From Branchiostoma floridae (taxonomy: Eukaryota; Chordata; Leptocardii; Amphioxiformes; Branchiostomatidae), in the NCBI RefSeq assembly GCF_000003815.2, contig NC_049982.1, forward strand, positions 18,192,246 through 18,256,245: DNA of 64,000 nucleotides. Reading direction: 5' to 3'. Every line of letters starts with the position of its first letter. Within the stretch, counting starts at the first letter, position 1. A program made the translations under genes and the position numbers. The notes beneath the pieces are model-generated. The model saw nothing but the letters and a program-made list of their open reading frames with translations. It did not search any database and was not told the origin of the DNA. Positions 13,001 to 23,879 of this stretch are shown in pieces.

Positions 13001-16000
13001 ATACTTTGAAACTTGAAACTTGAAACTTTATTACAATCAACTTTTTGATCTACAGTACATGTATCTTAAAAGTTTGATTCTGAAATTACCAGGCAAGGCA
13101 AAAACACTGTACTTTTTACAAATGATGGAGAAAATTATAAAAATTTGCATTATTACAGCCAAAGATAATGAATCAGATGTAATTATAATCCTTGTAGTAA
13201 ACTGTCTACATTATTCTAAATTCATATAATACATTGTATGATATATATTAACTTTCTTTGGAGCTTATAATTAGCTGGTTGAACACTTCCACCTCATGTC
13301 TCCGCAGATAAATGTGATGTGAACTGTGTCCGTAGAAGAACAGAAAAGAAGCTTAGAAGAACAGTCAACACCCTGAGGAAATCCATCAACAGGGAACAGT
13401 TCTTTGTCAGGTAAGGCAATCTGTCACAGAAATCAGTTGTTTAGATAGAAGAAATGTTTTTTCTAAAACGTATACACTAAATTGCTTTTAACTCCAGTCT
13501 TAACCCCAGGCACACATTCAGGACCTTGAAACCACTTCTCAACCAAGATTGTCAATGGGTCATGTGTAGCCTGGAATCTGCCTATTATAGCTCCAAATCT
13601 GATCACATCCAAGAAAAACACGACTTTCCCAACTTTTTCAAAATTTGCTGGCACAGCTTATGAAGAGCTGAGATGAAGGCAGCCTCGCTAATCAACTCCC
13701 ACCTTAAGATGACTTTGTTCATGACCAAGTAACTCTTATCCATGGTCTGAACACACCGTGGTTGGCTATGTGTGACAGGCTTCACTGATCCTTCCTTCCT
13801 CATGTCTCCAGGTTTGCGGGGACGGACTATGAGGTGATGAGGAGGTCGTTGAAGGCTGACAGGGGAGTGGAGTCTATCTGCACACTGGGACAGATCATGG
13901 TGGGAGACAAGTGCAGTAAGTAGAATGACAGAGGGTGGTCTTCAATGTCGATCTTACAAGTTACTTAAGTCAAAGATACAAGTAGCAAAACTTACCTATC
14001 TTGCACGTACACATGTCCATTATTGTAAGATTGTTTAAATAAATGTGTGATCAGTGTTAAATGTGTATGAAAGTTTTTAACAAAATTAACATAAATTGTA
14101 TCACAGTTCATTTTCTAAATGGGAACTTACTGCCTTGTATTAGTCAGCTGCAGTGTTGGCTCATACTTTAAAATGGAGAGTGGCCGCTGTGAAAAGTGCC
14201 CGTCTGGCACCTACCAGGATGAAGAGGGGCAACTAACATGCCAGCCCTGCCCCAGCGAAGGAAGCCGCTCTGCAACTGGCATTGTTGGAGCAAGGAATAT
14301 CACGGAATGTGGAGGTATTACAGCTCCTTTTACTACATGCAGCTATTAGTGTCATCTTCTTGTGGTCAAAACTAGACAAGAATCTGTCAAGTGTGTTCTG
14401 ATGTAGTGTTTTTCTTCAAATCTGATGTATAATGTACACTTTACATGTTTTGACTCAGGTGATTATGGAAGACAATGATTTCCTTACCTTTGTTTTGTTT
14501 TAAAAAGATTTGTAGGCTTCAGGAACTATATCTATATGTGAGGAAAATCAGGTGCTTTTTGCCTGTTTTAGAACAATTCATTAATCCTGTCAATATCATG
14601 TGTGTGATTTCTTCATCTCTTGTGGACCATGTGATTTTGACTGAAACAGTTCTATATCACACCATCCTAGGCCAGTGTTCCCCGGGCCACTTCAGCTGGG
14701 ATGGTTTTGTGCCGTGTATCCCGTGTGAGCTTGGCACCTTCCAACCAGACCCCGGCAGGACCTCCTGCTTCTCCTGTGGGGGAGGGGTCGGCACCATCAG
14801 CGATGGGGCTACCAGTTTTGAACACTGCATTGTTCGGGGTGAGTGCATCTACAACTTTCTGGAGTATTTTCAGTTCCCCTGGCTATGTTGATTTTTCAAT
14901 GTTTTTGTGACTTAAGCTAACGTCACATTTTCAAACTGGGGCCCTGGCCAGGCTGTTTGTGGTAACGAAAAATAGAAATGTATAGTAATTACATGTAGTA
15001 TAGTATATATAGTAATTACGTGAAAATATACTCAAGTAATGCCCACAACTATCCTCTTGACGTCTTGTGTAGTTTGGTATCTTTTATATCATACTTTTTG
15101 TTCCCAAAAGCTGGTTTAGAAATTTGCTCCTGGTGTAATGTATCCTGCAGTTTTATTGTATAAGTATTTTCCTCTGCCACAGATGTCTGATATAGACACA
15201 AAAGCTTTTGTCACTTCTGATATCAATTGAAACATACAGCCCAATCAGCAAATTTGTAAAGCTTTTTCTCTGACTTTGCAAGAAGTATAAGCTTGTGAAA
15301 CACACTGTCACAACATGAAATCTGTCTTATTTGTGCAACCTTTTTTTCAAGCAGATGATGACAGTAATATTTTGAGTGAAACACATTTACCTTACATGTA
15401 TTCAATAAACAGCAATTATACATGTAATAAATCATGGTCTTTTTCTCCCAGAATCCTGTTCAGCAGGCCAGTACTACAATGTCCAGGCTGGGCAGTGTCA
15501 TCGCTGTCCTCACGGCTTCTACCAGCCCAGGGCTGGACAGAACTTCTGTGTGCGCTGTCCAGGCAACACCACCACTGACTTTGATGGTTCCACCAATGAA
15601 AATGAGTGCAAAGGTCTGCAGCTACGCATTCAAGTCACTTTGAAATATAATGTTTTGAACTTGCCTTCTGGATGGTGAGCTCTGCACTAAGACACCTGAA
15701 AGATGGAAAAAAATTTGTTTGCATATAACTTTGCTATACAGAAAGTACTGATAAAGATAGCATATGAGGTATTCTAGAGAACTCAACATGAGTACAATGT
15801 CATGAACATACACTTGTGTCTACATGTATATGTGCAAACTATTGTAATATTCTACCAGTGACCATTTACATGAAGCACAATTTCCGTTCCCAGACAGAAC
15901 CTGTGGAGGTGAGATAGGAGACTTCATGGGGTACATCCAGTCCCCTAACTACCCCGGGAACTACCCGTCCAACGTGGAGTGTACCTGGCACATCGTCCCG

Positions 16001-19000
16001 CCCAAGGGCAGGCGCATCCTGGTGGTGGTGCCGGAGATCTACCTGCCTGCTAAGGATGACTGCGGGGACGTGCTGGTCATGAGGAAAGGAGGTGAGGGAT
16101 GGGAGGGGAGCATTTGGGGCTGTACATTAGACTGAAATCCATTTGATTACTGCACTGAAGGGTACATCAACAGCTGGATTTCAGGCTAATGCTAGTTCTT
16201 ATGATATCTACATGGGAACATGTTGGTTACAATATGTTGGTTACATCATAGAAGGAGTTTAAGATGAATGCTGCACTACTTTGACATGTCTCTTGTGCCA
16301 TAATGTCCCCATCTTCCAACACTACTGACATAGCGCAATATGCTACACAGTCAGTATGCACTTTGCCTAGACATAATGTTTGATATAAGTTGTGAATGGC
16401 GAGACATTGTTAACATGATTATTATTTCGTTACCTCTTGGCCATAACTGAGCCTTTCCTCCTCTTCCAGCATCACCATATTCTGTGACAACCTATGAGAC
16501 CTGTCAGACATACGACAGGCCGATTGCCTTCACTTCTCGGTCACGAAAGCTGTGGATTCAGTTCAAGTCCAACGGGGCCAACAGCCAGAAAGGCTTTCAA
16601 GTGCCATACGTTACCTATGACGGTAAGCTAGTTAGTCAGAACAGTATCTAGCTGTAACTGGAATTGTAGAAAGTTAAGCACAAGATACAATAGAAGCTGC
16701 TTAATTGCATGGCCTATTTGCCAGTGAATTTTGTGCAATTATCCGGCTGGTGCAGGGATGCGAAGTTATCTAGCTGGACCACACCGGTTTGGGATTCCGT
16801 GCAGTTAACAGAAGTGTGCGTTAAACCGTTGTGCAATTAAGTGGCTTCTACAACTGTACTGTGTTAAAATGGATGATTATATAATGTAAGAAGTACATGA
16901 CTTTTTGTGTTGTTGCATGTATAGTATTACATTTCAATACTTTTCTACACTTTCATCAGAAAATTATCAAGACCTCATTGAGGACATTGTGCGAGATGGT
17001 AGGCTGTATGCATCGGACCATCACCAGGAGATACTCAAAGTGGGTACTTTTACTTATTAGATATTTCATGATATTTTGTTGTCCTCTGGTCTTCCACTCC
17101 TATCCTTTTTTCATTGTAAGTTCATAAATTCTGAAAAGATATTGGTCATCACTGAATATTAAACACCAATGGGTTACCAGAAGTGAAGAAAAGAATGAGA
17201 AGTAATGGAACATCACATGGAGTATCTGTTTTCTAACAGTTTGGTGTCAACTATTCTTGTCAAATTCTTTGACTTCTTGCAGAGTTTTAGATTCGACACT
17301 TAGATATTGAAATAATGCAAAAGGAAAAAAAATTACTATACCTACAATGTAGTACATTTGGATGAAGGGATGCTTTATTTTTATATATCATAGCCTATCA
17401 TGGCTAAATCTTTCTACAGTATAGAGTGACTTGATTTAAGACATAGGCTTCTTCGTGTACATGTAGTTTTGTTAACAGTAACACTGTCTTTGCAATGGCA
17501 ATGTTAGAGGTATACAACATAACATCTGACCCAACTTGTGAATAGTTAAGTAATACAGCATTCTCTATAGCACTTGTTTTGTTTCAAAGTTAAGCTCCTT
17601 CTTTACAGCAGAAAGTATCGAACTTCATACTATGCTTGATATTTCAGGTGTATTGTCTAATGTCACTGGTAGAACTCTTATAAAGTTATGAATGAATAGG
17701 AGCATTTGGTACTTTTAGTACTCAGAAAGATCCCCACTGCCCTTTATTAAGCCCATGTTATGTAGTATACCTCTAACAGACGTTTGCTGTGGACTAACTG
17801 TAGTGTGTCTGCCGATGCAGGATAAGAAACTGGTGCAGGCCTTGTTTGAAGTGATAGCGCAGCCCCGGAATTACTTCAAGTACAGCTCAGCAGAGTCTAC
17901 GGCCATGTTCCCACGCTCTTTTATAAAGTTGCTGCGATCTAAAGTCACCAGATTCTTCAGACCATTTTAAAACGTGGGTTATACAGTTAGTCTTCCTTTT
18001 GTTTTTTGCAGTCTCATTTCATTACCTTCCATTTCATAGCGCTGTCACTTAAACTAAATTGTAATGCCATTGTTTGCTTTAAACAGCTGTCTTGCCAAAA
18101 GTAGCATCCCCTTATTTTATACATGCACCCTGTAAGTCACCCATTTCATTAAAAGTATATTGTCCATTTCATAATAATTCCATCATGTCCTTTAAAGGAA
18201 CCAGCCGTGAGTCATCATTGTGAACCATATCTTTTATACCCAGTTTTTAAAGTTTCAGAATTTCATTAGAAAAAAAAAGAAAGTCAAACAAGACTGATAT
18301 CAGCTACTTTCAGGTAGAAAAGTGACTATTTTTGGTTTGACACTTTGGCTGGTCCCTCCGTTTGTCCTCACAACCATCCACCAAGTTCTCACCAGTTTCC
18401 TGATCATGCATGTGTAATGTATTGTATTGTATCTTATGCAATGTATTGTATTGTATCTCTAGGAGTTTGTTATCCTAACACATGCAGCACATTGTCTCTA
18501 TGTTTAACTCAGTCTTCTTTTATTTGGTAAAGTTCACTTGACAAGGTCAAAGCTGATATTGAGATCTGTATAGGGCTGTAGTGCAATCCAACATCACACC
18601 AACCTCTCCTACAAGCTATCCATAACATTAATGATAATCCCAGTCAAATGTCAGGGATTTGCTAACTATATATTTCTTGTTCTGATATGGTTTTGTAGAG
18701 GTTTTGTAGTGTTGACAAAGTTATACATGACTGAGACCTTGAAACGATTCTGCTTTCAGCACCAAGGACAGACTTCAGTGCAAAAAAGACACATCTTTTA
18801 AGATGTTAAAAGCTTCTGTTTCTTTCCAAAGTATCTTTCGAAAATGGAGAAAAATTATTGTCATTCTAAAATAAGTCATTCTTAAAGCAACAAGCTTTCC
18901 TAAAACCATAGTTGCTTTTTTTTTCGATTGAACGAATGTGTATACAGTGTATTATGATTGACCATGTGGATAGAACATGGCTATGATGTCTATTTGCACA

Positions 19001-19363
19001 AACATTACATATTTTTGTCAGTATTTATTTCTGTTATACTGCATGATGTTATTCAAATTGTTCATGTACATGTGAAGTGTTTTCCTCTATGCATTTTTTG
19101 TTGTTGGTTGGGTGGTTGGTTGGTTGGTTGGTTGGTTGCTACATTTGTAAGAAAAGTGAAACCTATATTTGTCTCCCCAAAGTTTGAATGTTTGTCTTCT
19201 TCTTTTATCACAGGACAAAAAGCTGGTGAAGGCACTGTTAGATGTGATTGCAGAACCTGTGAATTATTTCAAATATACAGCTTCCCAAGCGAGGGCCATG
19301 TTCCCACAATCCCTTATCAACTTCCTGAGGTCAAAGGTTGCCAGATTCTTCAGAACATTCTGA
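1078..19363 (+). CDS. SCUBE: SCUBE protein (signal peptide-CUB-EGF-like), 3' part
   Basis: Secreted or cell-surface glycoprotein; family members act as co-receptors or carriers for Hedgehog, BMP and growth factors. Exons (all GT..AG): 1078-1194, 3270-3392, 3621-3737, 3898-4020 (four EGF repeats, three with calcium-binding D-[IV]-D-E-C starts); 4346-4555, 4887-5006, 7030-7074, 12607-12807, 13308-13410, 13812-13915 (spacer with a very basic run [17 protein letters not shown]); 14144-14314, 14671-14838, 15452-15613 (three Cys-rich GCC2/GCC3 ephrin-receptor-like repeats); 15894-16091 and 16470-16622 (CUB); 16960-17039 ([20 protein letters not shown]); last exon 17821-17970 or 19214-19363. Phases agree throughout; about 780 residues are in view. 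The tail DGRLYAS...NYFKY...MFP.S....LRSKV.RF is diagnostic of SCUBE1-3. The signal peptide and N-terminal EGFs lie left of the window. Which of SCUBE1/2/3 is closest cannot be said; a pre-duplication single orthologue is expected in a lancelet. Confidence 0.95.
7012..8606 (+). repeat. Tandem duplication inside SCUBE, copy 1 (contains micro-exon)
   Basis: A unit of about 1595 bp begins at the pyrimidine tract before the 45-bp exon 7030-7074 and is repeated from 8607. The part 7095-8610 matches 9799-11313. From 7095 to about 8120 the two copies look identical base for base; the last 450 bp differ by substitutions and small indels. The unit carries an exon of the spacer region with its acceptor and donor. 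Confidence 0.92.
8625..8669 (+). other. SCUBE: Second, identical copy of the 45-bp SCUBE micro-exon
   Basis: Same 45 bases as 7030-7074, with the same CTGCAG acceptor and GTACCA donor. Both exons are phase 1 to phase 1, encoding [16 protein letters not shown] across the junctions, so either can be skipped or both included without breaking the frame; inclusion of both adds 15 residues to the spacer. Whether it is used cannot be told from sequence. Confidence 0.75.
8690..9798. mobile_element. Inserted non-autonomous element with internal repeats
   Basis: The insert starts with TTCTCTTCGCCAA and near its right end has TTGGCGAAGAGA (9769-9780), an inverted pair of about 12 bp. Inside, a module of roughly 150 bp recurs about three times (8786-8880, 8930-9020, 9085-9180), each with a GGTAGGTG core, a GTCAAG/GCCAAG stretch and a CTACGG or TAAGGT end. 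Two 48-bp copies with a GACCTTAAAGTC palindrome follow at 9671-9767. Related sequence occurs at 37835-38130 and 53290-53640. No transposase is visible. Confidence 0.65.
14918..15090 (+). repeat. Dispersed repeat, copy 1 (TAACGTCACATTT type)
   Basis: Lies in the SCUBE intron between the second and third Cys-rich exons. It shares an extended, diverged match with 63743-63890: TAACGTCACATTT start, a GGCTGTTTGTGG block, an A/T-rich middle, then CCACRACTAT and a TCTT..GACGT/TACGT..TTG end. It is non-coding in both places. Confidence 0.7.
16691..16850. mobile_element. MITE-like element in a SCUBE intron
   Basis: A 160-bp stretch is bounded by an imperfect terminal inverted repeat of 19 bp, TAGAAGCYRCTTAATTGCA, flanked on both sides by CAA, which may be a 3-bp target duplication. 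There is no coding capacity. It sits between the CUB exon 16470-16622 and exon 16960-17039 and does not touch a splice site. Confidence 0.7.
19107..19140. repeat. GGTT simple repeat
   Basis: A run of GGTT units lies upstream of the second SCUBE last exon, about 75 bp before its acceptor. Confidence 0.85.
19214..19363 (+). other. SCUBE: Second SCUBE last exon (alternative C-terminus)
   Basis: A 150-bp exon with a CAG acceptor and its own stop, exactly the length of the last exon at 17821-17970 and in the same phase 0. The two encode 49-residue tails that agree at 32 of 49 positions by my count, both keeping the conserved NYFKY, MFP.S and LRSKV.RF blocks. Exon 16960-17039 can splice to either. 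An AATAAA at 19533 follows this one. The divergence with preserved frame argues that both are functional. Confidence 0.85.
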
Positions 19364-19532
19364 GAAGATTGTTGCAGTTCCTGTTGAAAGAAAACATCAT
19401 AAGATGTTGTTGCTACATTTTTGATAAAGAATGTTACGAGATTTATGTCAGTTAGGGGGTAAATGATAAAAGGTTATTAAGTCCAACAATTTGGAACCAA
19501 GCTTGAATTATGACTTAACTCTTAACAATAAG

Positions 19533-19538
19533 AATAAA
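19533..19538 (+). promoter_or_regulatory. Likely SCUBE polyadenylation signal
   Basis: The hexamer AATAAA lies 170 bp after the stop of the distal last exon. A second AATAAA near 21732 is inside the flanking repeat. Confidence 0.5.
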
Positions 19539-21499
19539 CTTTACTGTATCAACCATTGACTCTGAGAAAGATGCATTTTTCTACAGTGATTATCAATCTT
19601 ATCACTTAGAACAAGTTAGTACATGTACACTTTTGAAGTTTACAGTGAAACATTAATACTGAGTCTACTGATAGATGGTTTGTTGTGATTGATGCAGTAC
19701 ATGAATGTTGAGAGATTATGGTTAAGAGGCAACTACCTGTGTTTTTGGTGAGCTTGTGCAGTGATATTGGAGAGTGGAAACCATGGCCAACTTGCATTGG
19801 TACACATGTGAATATGCAGATCCTTTATTTAGAGCCTTCTTCTAATTAACCAAAATTTACAGGAAAATGCGTAGACTTTGCTGACTTATATCAGATATTA
19901 GATTTGAAGCTTCTAGTAAAATAAGCGGTCAGATGTGACCATATACCAGTGTTGCAAATGGTGCAGTATGTGTATTATTTTTGTAGAAATGAGGAATTGG
20001 TAGGTTTGTTTCAATTTCAAATATTTAGGCTTGGTGTTGGGAAGAGGATAACTGTTGGGTATTAGGCTCTTCATGTGGAACAATTCTAACATCAACTGTC
20101 TCACTAACATTATTTTGTATGATACAAAAAGTTATTTTTATCGTGATTTTATATCAATGCAAGGGAAGACTGTGTAAAAGTGTACAGAAGTGAATTTAAC
20201 CTATTGTAGTATTTTCAAGCTGTCTTGTGTGAATAGAAAGGGGACAACTATTAGAGATGATTAATAGCTGTGCATGGCTTCGGTTGAAGTAGAAAATAAG
20301 TAGGAAAGGAAATTGAAAATAGAAAAAAAACATATCTAATGTTTACTTGAGATGAGGCTCTTACTAGAGTCATTAAGAAATTTGAATAAATGAATAGAGC
20401 TTTTCTAACATCTGAATAGTCTCTCCCTTAAATGTAGCAAATTTATGAACATCCTGTACAGTAGTGATTCTACAACACTGTAGGCACCCATGCCAAATGT
20501 TTCACCAGAAGGGCATACATGGATAACAATAAAGGATGGCCTTTCGGAAAAGAAAGAAGACTAATTTGGTGCAGCAAGCATTGCTACTCATATTGATTAA
20601 AGTTGCAGTCTTTATGAAGAAACTGTACCTTTGTACCCATTAGACATGTTCAGGTGTGGGAATGTACACAGTGGAGGAAACAAAATTGGAATGTCCCTAC
20701 AAGCTTGTTATGTTAATGTTTGCATAGATTTGCACTTGATGTAGAAATCTTTTATGTGGGAAAGTGCTTGGATTGAGGTATTTTGAGAGTGTATTGTAGT
20801 TAGTCTTTTATATTTCTTCCCTATGCTTGAGAGTTTATTGTCTTTTTTGTAATGCACTCAAAAGTGCAACTCTGAGATGTACTGATGTATTATACATGAT
20901 AGTTATTGCACGTACGCATGTAAGGGGCAGCAATGGAACATGCTTTGGGGTGATACTTGTGACAGCAACATTTATTGTCTAAAATGATTTTTACACAATA
21001 TTCTTTCATTACATGCCCATATGTAGCCATTAAAGATACTTTACTAGGTTTCTTCCTCTAGAATGTGGCAACAGCTTGCAATGGTTAGTTTATGCCATTT
21101 TATACTGTTAATTGCAGTTTACACCAACAGTCTCCCAATATTAAAGTCTGTATGTCATTTCACTGGAATAATTAAAAGCCAGTATTGGCACCTGCAGCTT
21201 TTTCTATGGTACACTGATTTTATTTCTGAATAGTATTGCACATGTCTGTGCACTGCATACATGTGTATGTTGCTAAAGTTTTGAATTCAGCAACCAGAAG
21301 GATGGTAAAACACTATTTAGGCACCCAGTCATTTAACATGTCGTTGTGTTTAAAATATTTCACTGAGCTTTCATTAAATTTTATTGAGCAGGACAACAGC
21401 CAGGAACAAGTTATGCCAACTTAGTTTAGCAACAATTAGACAAACCTAGGAAAGATTGAAGCTTTGATGAAAGAAGCGGTAGGTTCTACAATGTATGAT

Positions 21500-21860
21500 G
21501 AGCCTCTGACTGATAACCACTTGTTGACTGCAGTGATCCCTACTAAATGACAGTATGTCCATTTTGAAACTTAGATTTTTCGACTTTCAAGGGAAGAAGT
21601 AAGACGTTGTTGGCTGTGATGTTGGATTCGTGTAAGATGAAATACTGTAAGCTTACACTGCCTACGAGCATAATACTATGCCTAACGCTAGCAAGGGCAC
21701 CTTGCAATGTCAGATTTCTGATGAAAACTCAATAAACCATGGGACTAAACTGTTACACATGTAGCTCATTTCCTCCAGTGTTTCAATTGTTCCTCATACT
21801 TTCCCCGTAAATTTGGCTGACCTAAAATACATCCCTGGGTAGTTTCTACTATGCAATAAC
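21500..21860 (+). repeat. Direct repeat left of APIP copy 1
   Basis: Shares a long, diverged match with 27655-27990: a CTGACTG..CACTT.TTGACTG start, GTTGGMTGTGATGTTGGA, CAAGGGCACCTTGCAATGTCAG, a TCAATAAA block and CCAGTGTTTCAATTGTTCC. The copies lie in the same orientation and bracket APIP copy 1. Confidence 0.8.
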
Positions 21861-23583
21861 ACATTAGATATGAAAGCAAATAAAATAGGTTATTACCCTT
21901 ACCAAGAAGGTCATATTTCAGGCAGCGCTAACTTGTCTTTAACGGAGTTTATAACAGTTTTACGGAATACATATGAATTTTACGGAATCCATACGATCGA
22001 CGTGCACTGCTAAGAAACATGCTAATTTTGTGGAATACGTAACTGTTACAAGTTTTACGGAATACACACAATAGTAAGGATGATATGTATGCCCTAAAAT
22101 TCGCATGTTTCCTAGCGAAGGATCGTATGATTACCGTTCAGACAGATAATGTGTATATGTAGCCAAGAATAATGGAAATAGTGCAATGGAGGACATTTCG
22201 GACTGGGTCCGGGTGTTCTGCCAAATCCGAAAAAAGACGCGATCTGCTGACTACTTCAGGGCATGTGTTTGGTGACAGCCACCCCGAAGGACGACCTTGT
22301 CCCCACCACCAAAGACTAAAGCCAGAACTTGTGACCTTCTCCTACCAAGGACTAGGGTCAAAGGGCTGGTCTTTAAGGCCGCGGGGCTAATCATGATAAT
22401 ACAAAATACGGTACCACAGCAATCAGAGCAAACACGATCCCGACAACCCGCACGAAAAGAGCTCAGTAACACATGTACACTCCTACACCAGGCTGTTCGC
22501 CTTTGCAATAAGTTAACCTCATTTTTGAATACTAGAACAAGATATGCTTGTAACTAAATGTTTCATGTCATATTGTACGCATATCACATACATTATGTAT
22601 ACGTATGGTTTTGGACTATGGATTATGAAGTCGTGTGCTGGTGTTTGTCAAAGAAAATCAACGTAATCCACTTGTAGAGATCTAGATTTTCATCAATCTC
22701 CCAAATGTTCAACTTGATGAACATTGAATTCGTAATGCCCCATCCAAAAGTCTTACTTCGTGTGATTACGTTATGATACCGTATGGCCTGTAACTGAATA
22801 GACCCGTGCACGAATTACAATGCATACGTAGTTGTCATAGGTTGGTAGTAGCGTTGGTAGCAGCACAACATGCGAGAAGAGAGAAAGCGCATGCCATCAA
22901 AAAGACATGCCGCTAAATCCCATGTCAATGCGCTACATCTGCTTGGAGATGCCGAACCGGTTAATCAAGGACTGTCAAGGCTTTGTGATCCTTGTCACTT
23001 TGCCAACAAAAGTTGCGTAGGGGAAGGCCGTCAACGTTTCCGAACTTCGTAACAGGTATGTGATCTGGTTGTCACAGCATTTTCTGACTTCAGTCTGTTT
23101 TAGTTTCGTAATGAAACTACCAGCTGCAGCACCACTGTACGAAAGACTGAAACTGTACATTTGACCTGAGTAAGCCGTGTGTCGGAGTGAGGTTAATGCA
23201 AGGTCAAAGGTGGGTCCAGTAGAGCCATATTGGCTATTGCACTTTGGGATTTTTCTCTGATAATCTTTTTTGTAGGATATTTTCGTCCCATTAATCTCGA
23301 GCCGGCATGCAATGGGGACATGGGAATTCATACTTTGCATATCTGGTCGAAAATTGTGATTTGTGCAACATAGGGATATGGGTGGTCTTGTATTCGCTAG
23401 CTGGAATGACCCAATGGGCTGGTCATACCAGTCGGCAATGACGTTTCCGTCTTTCCTGACTGCCTTTATAGTAACATAATGGTCCGAGAGTCTACGAAAA
23501 ATGCTCGCGTGTGTTACTGCGGAATGAAACCCAGGTTTTTATAGCATAATTGAACTAGCCTTCAACACATACACATGTGCGCG

Positions 23584-23735
23584 CTTCCTCACTTCACCCA
23601 GGTGTAAAAATGGGTACCTGACTTCGGTCGGGGAGGTAAAAGACTACATTTACCTTCTGTCTGTAGAAGTTTCAAACTTGAGTGCAGTGCCACATTGTCC
23701 TCGTTTGTCCAAAAAGCAAAATAGAAAAACAAACG
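23584..23735 (+). repeat. SINE tail fragment
   Basis: Matches the 3' half of the element at 55757-56030: CTTCCTCACTTCACCCAGGT, then ATGGGTACCTGA, GGTCGG.GAGGTAAAAGA and ACATTGTCCT. The tRNA-like head is missing, so this is 5' truncated, as is common for reverse-transcribed elements. It ends 145 bp before the APIP copy 1 start codon, so it may contribute to that promoter. Confidence 0.75.
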
Positions 23736-23879
23736 CACGCACGCACGCACATTGACAGGTTTCAGTTGTCTTATGTTCTTTTCAGAAACCATCGTCGCCA
23801 TGACAATGACGTTTTTATTGCCAGTCTTGTTGTTCTTAGATCCAGACTTTACACCTCCACGAATCTTCAAGCTGAAGCC

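Larger units (their letters stand above)
19364..23879. other. Intergenic region SCUBE-APIP copy 1, with repeats
   Basis: This stretch holds the SCUBE 3' untranslated sequence, a dispersed repeat (about 21500-21860), a cluster of short TTTTACGGAATAC-like motifs (21957-22065), a SINE tail (23584-23735) and an ACGC microsatellite (23735-23750). No ORF with family features or splice logic was found. Confidence 0.7.

Noticed and set aside
18958-19455. Plus-strand ORF of 165 codons
   Set aside because: Shadow in another frame over the second SCUBE last exon and the GGTT repeat.
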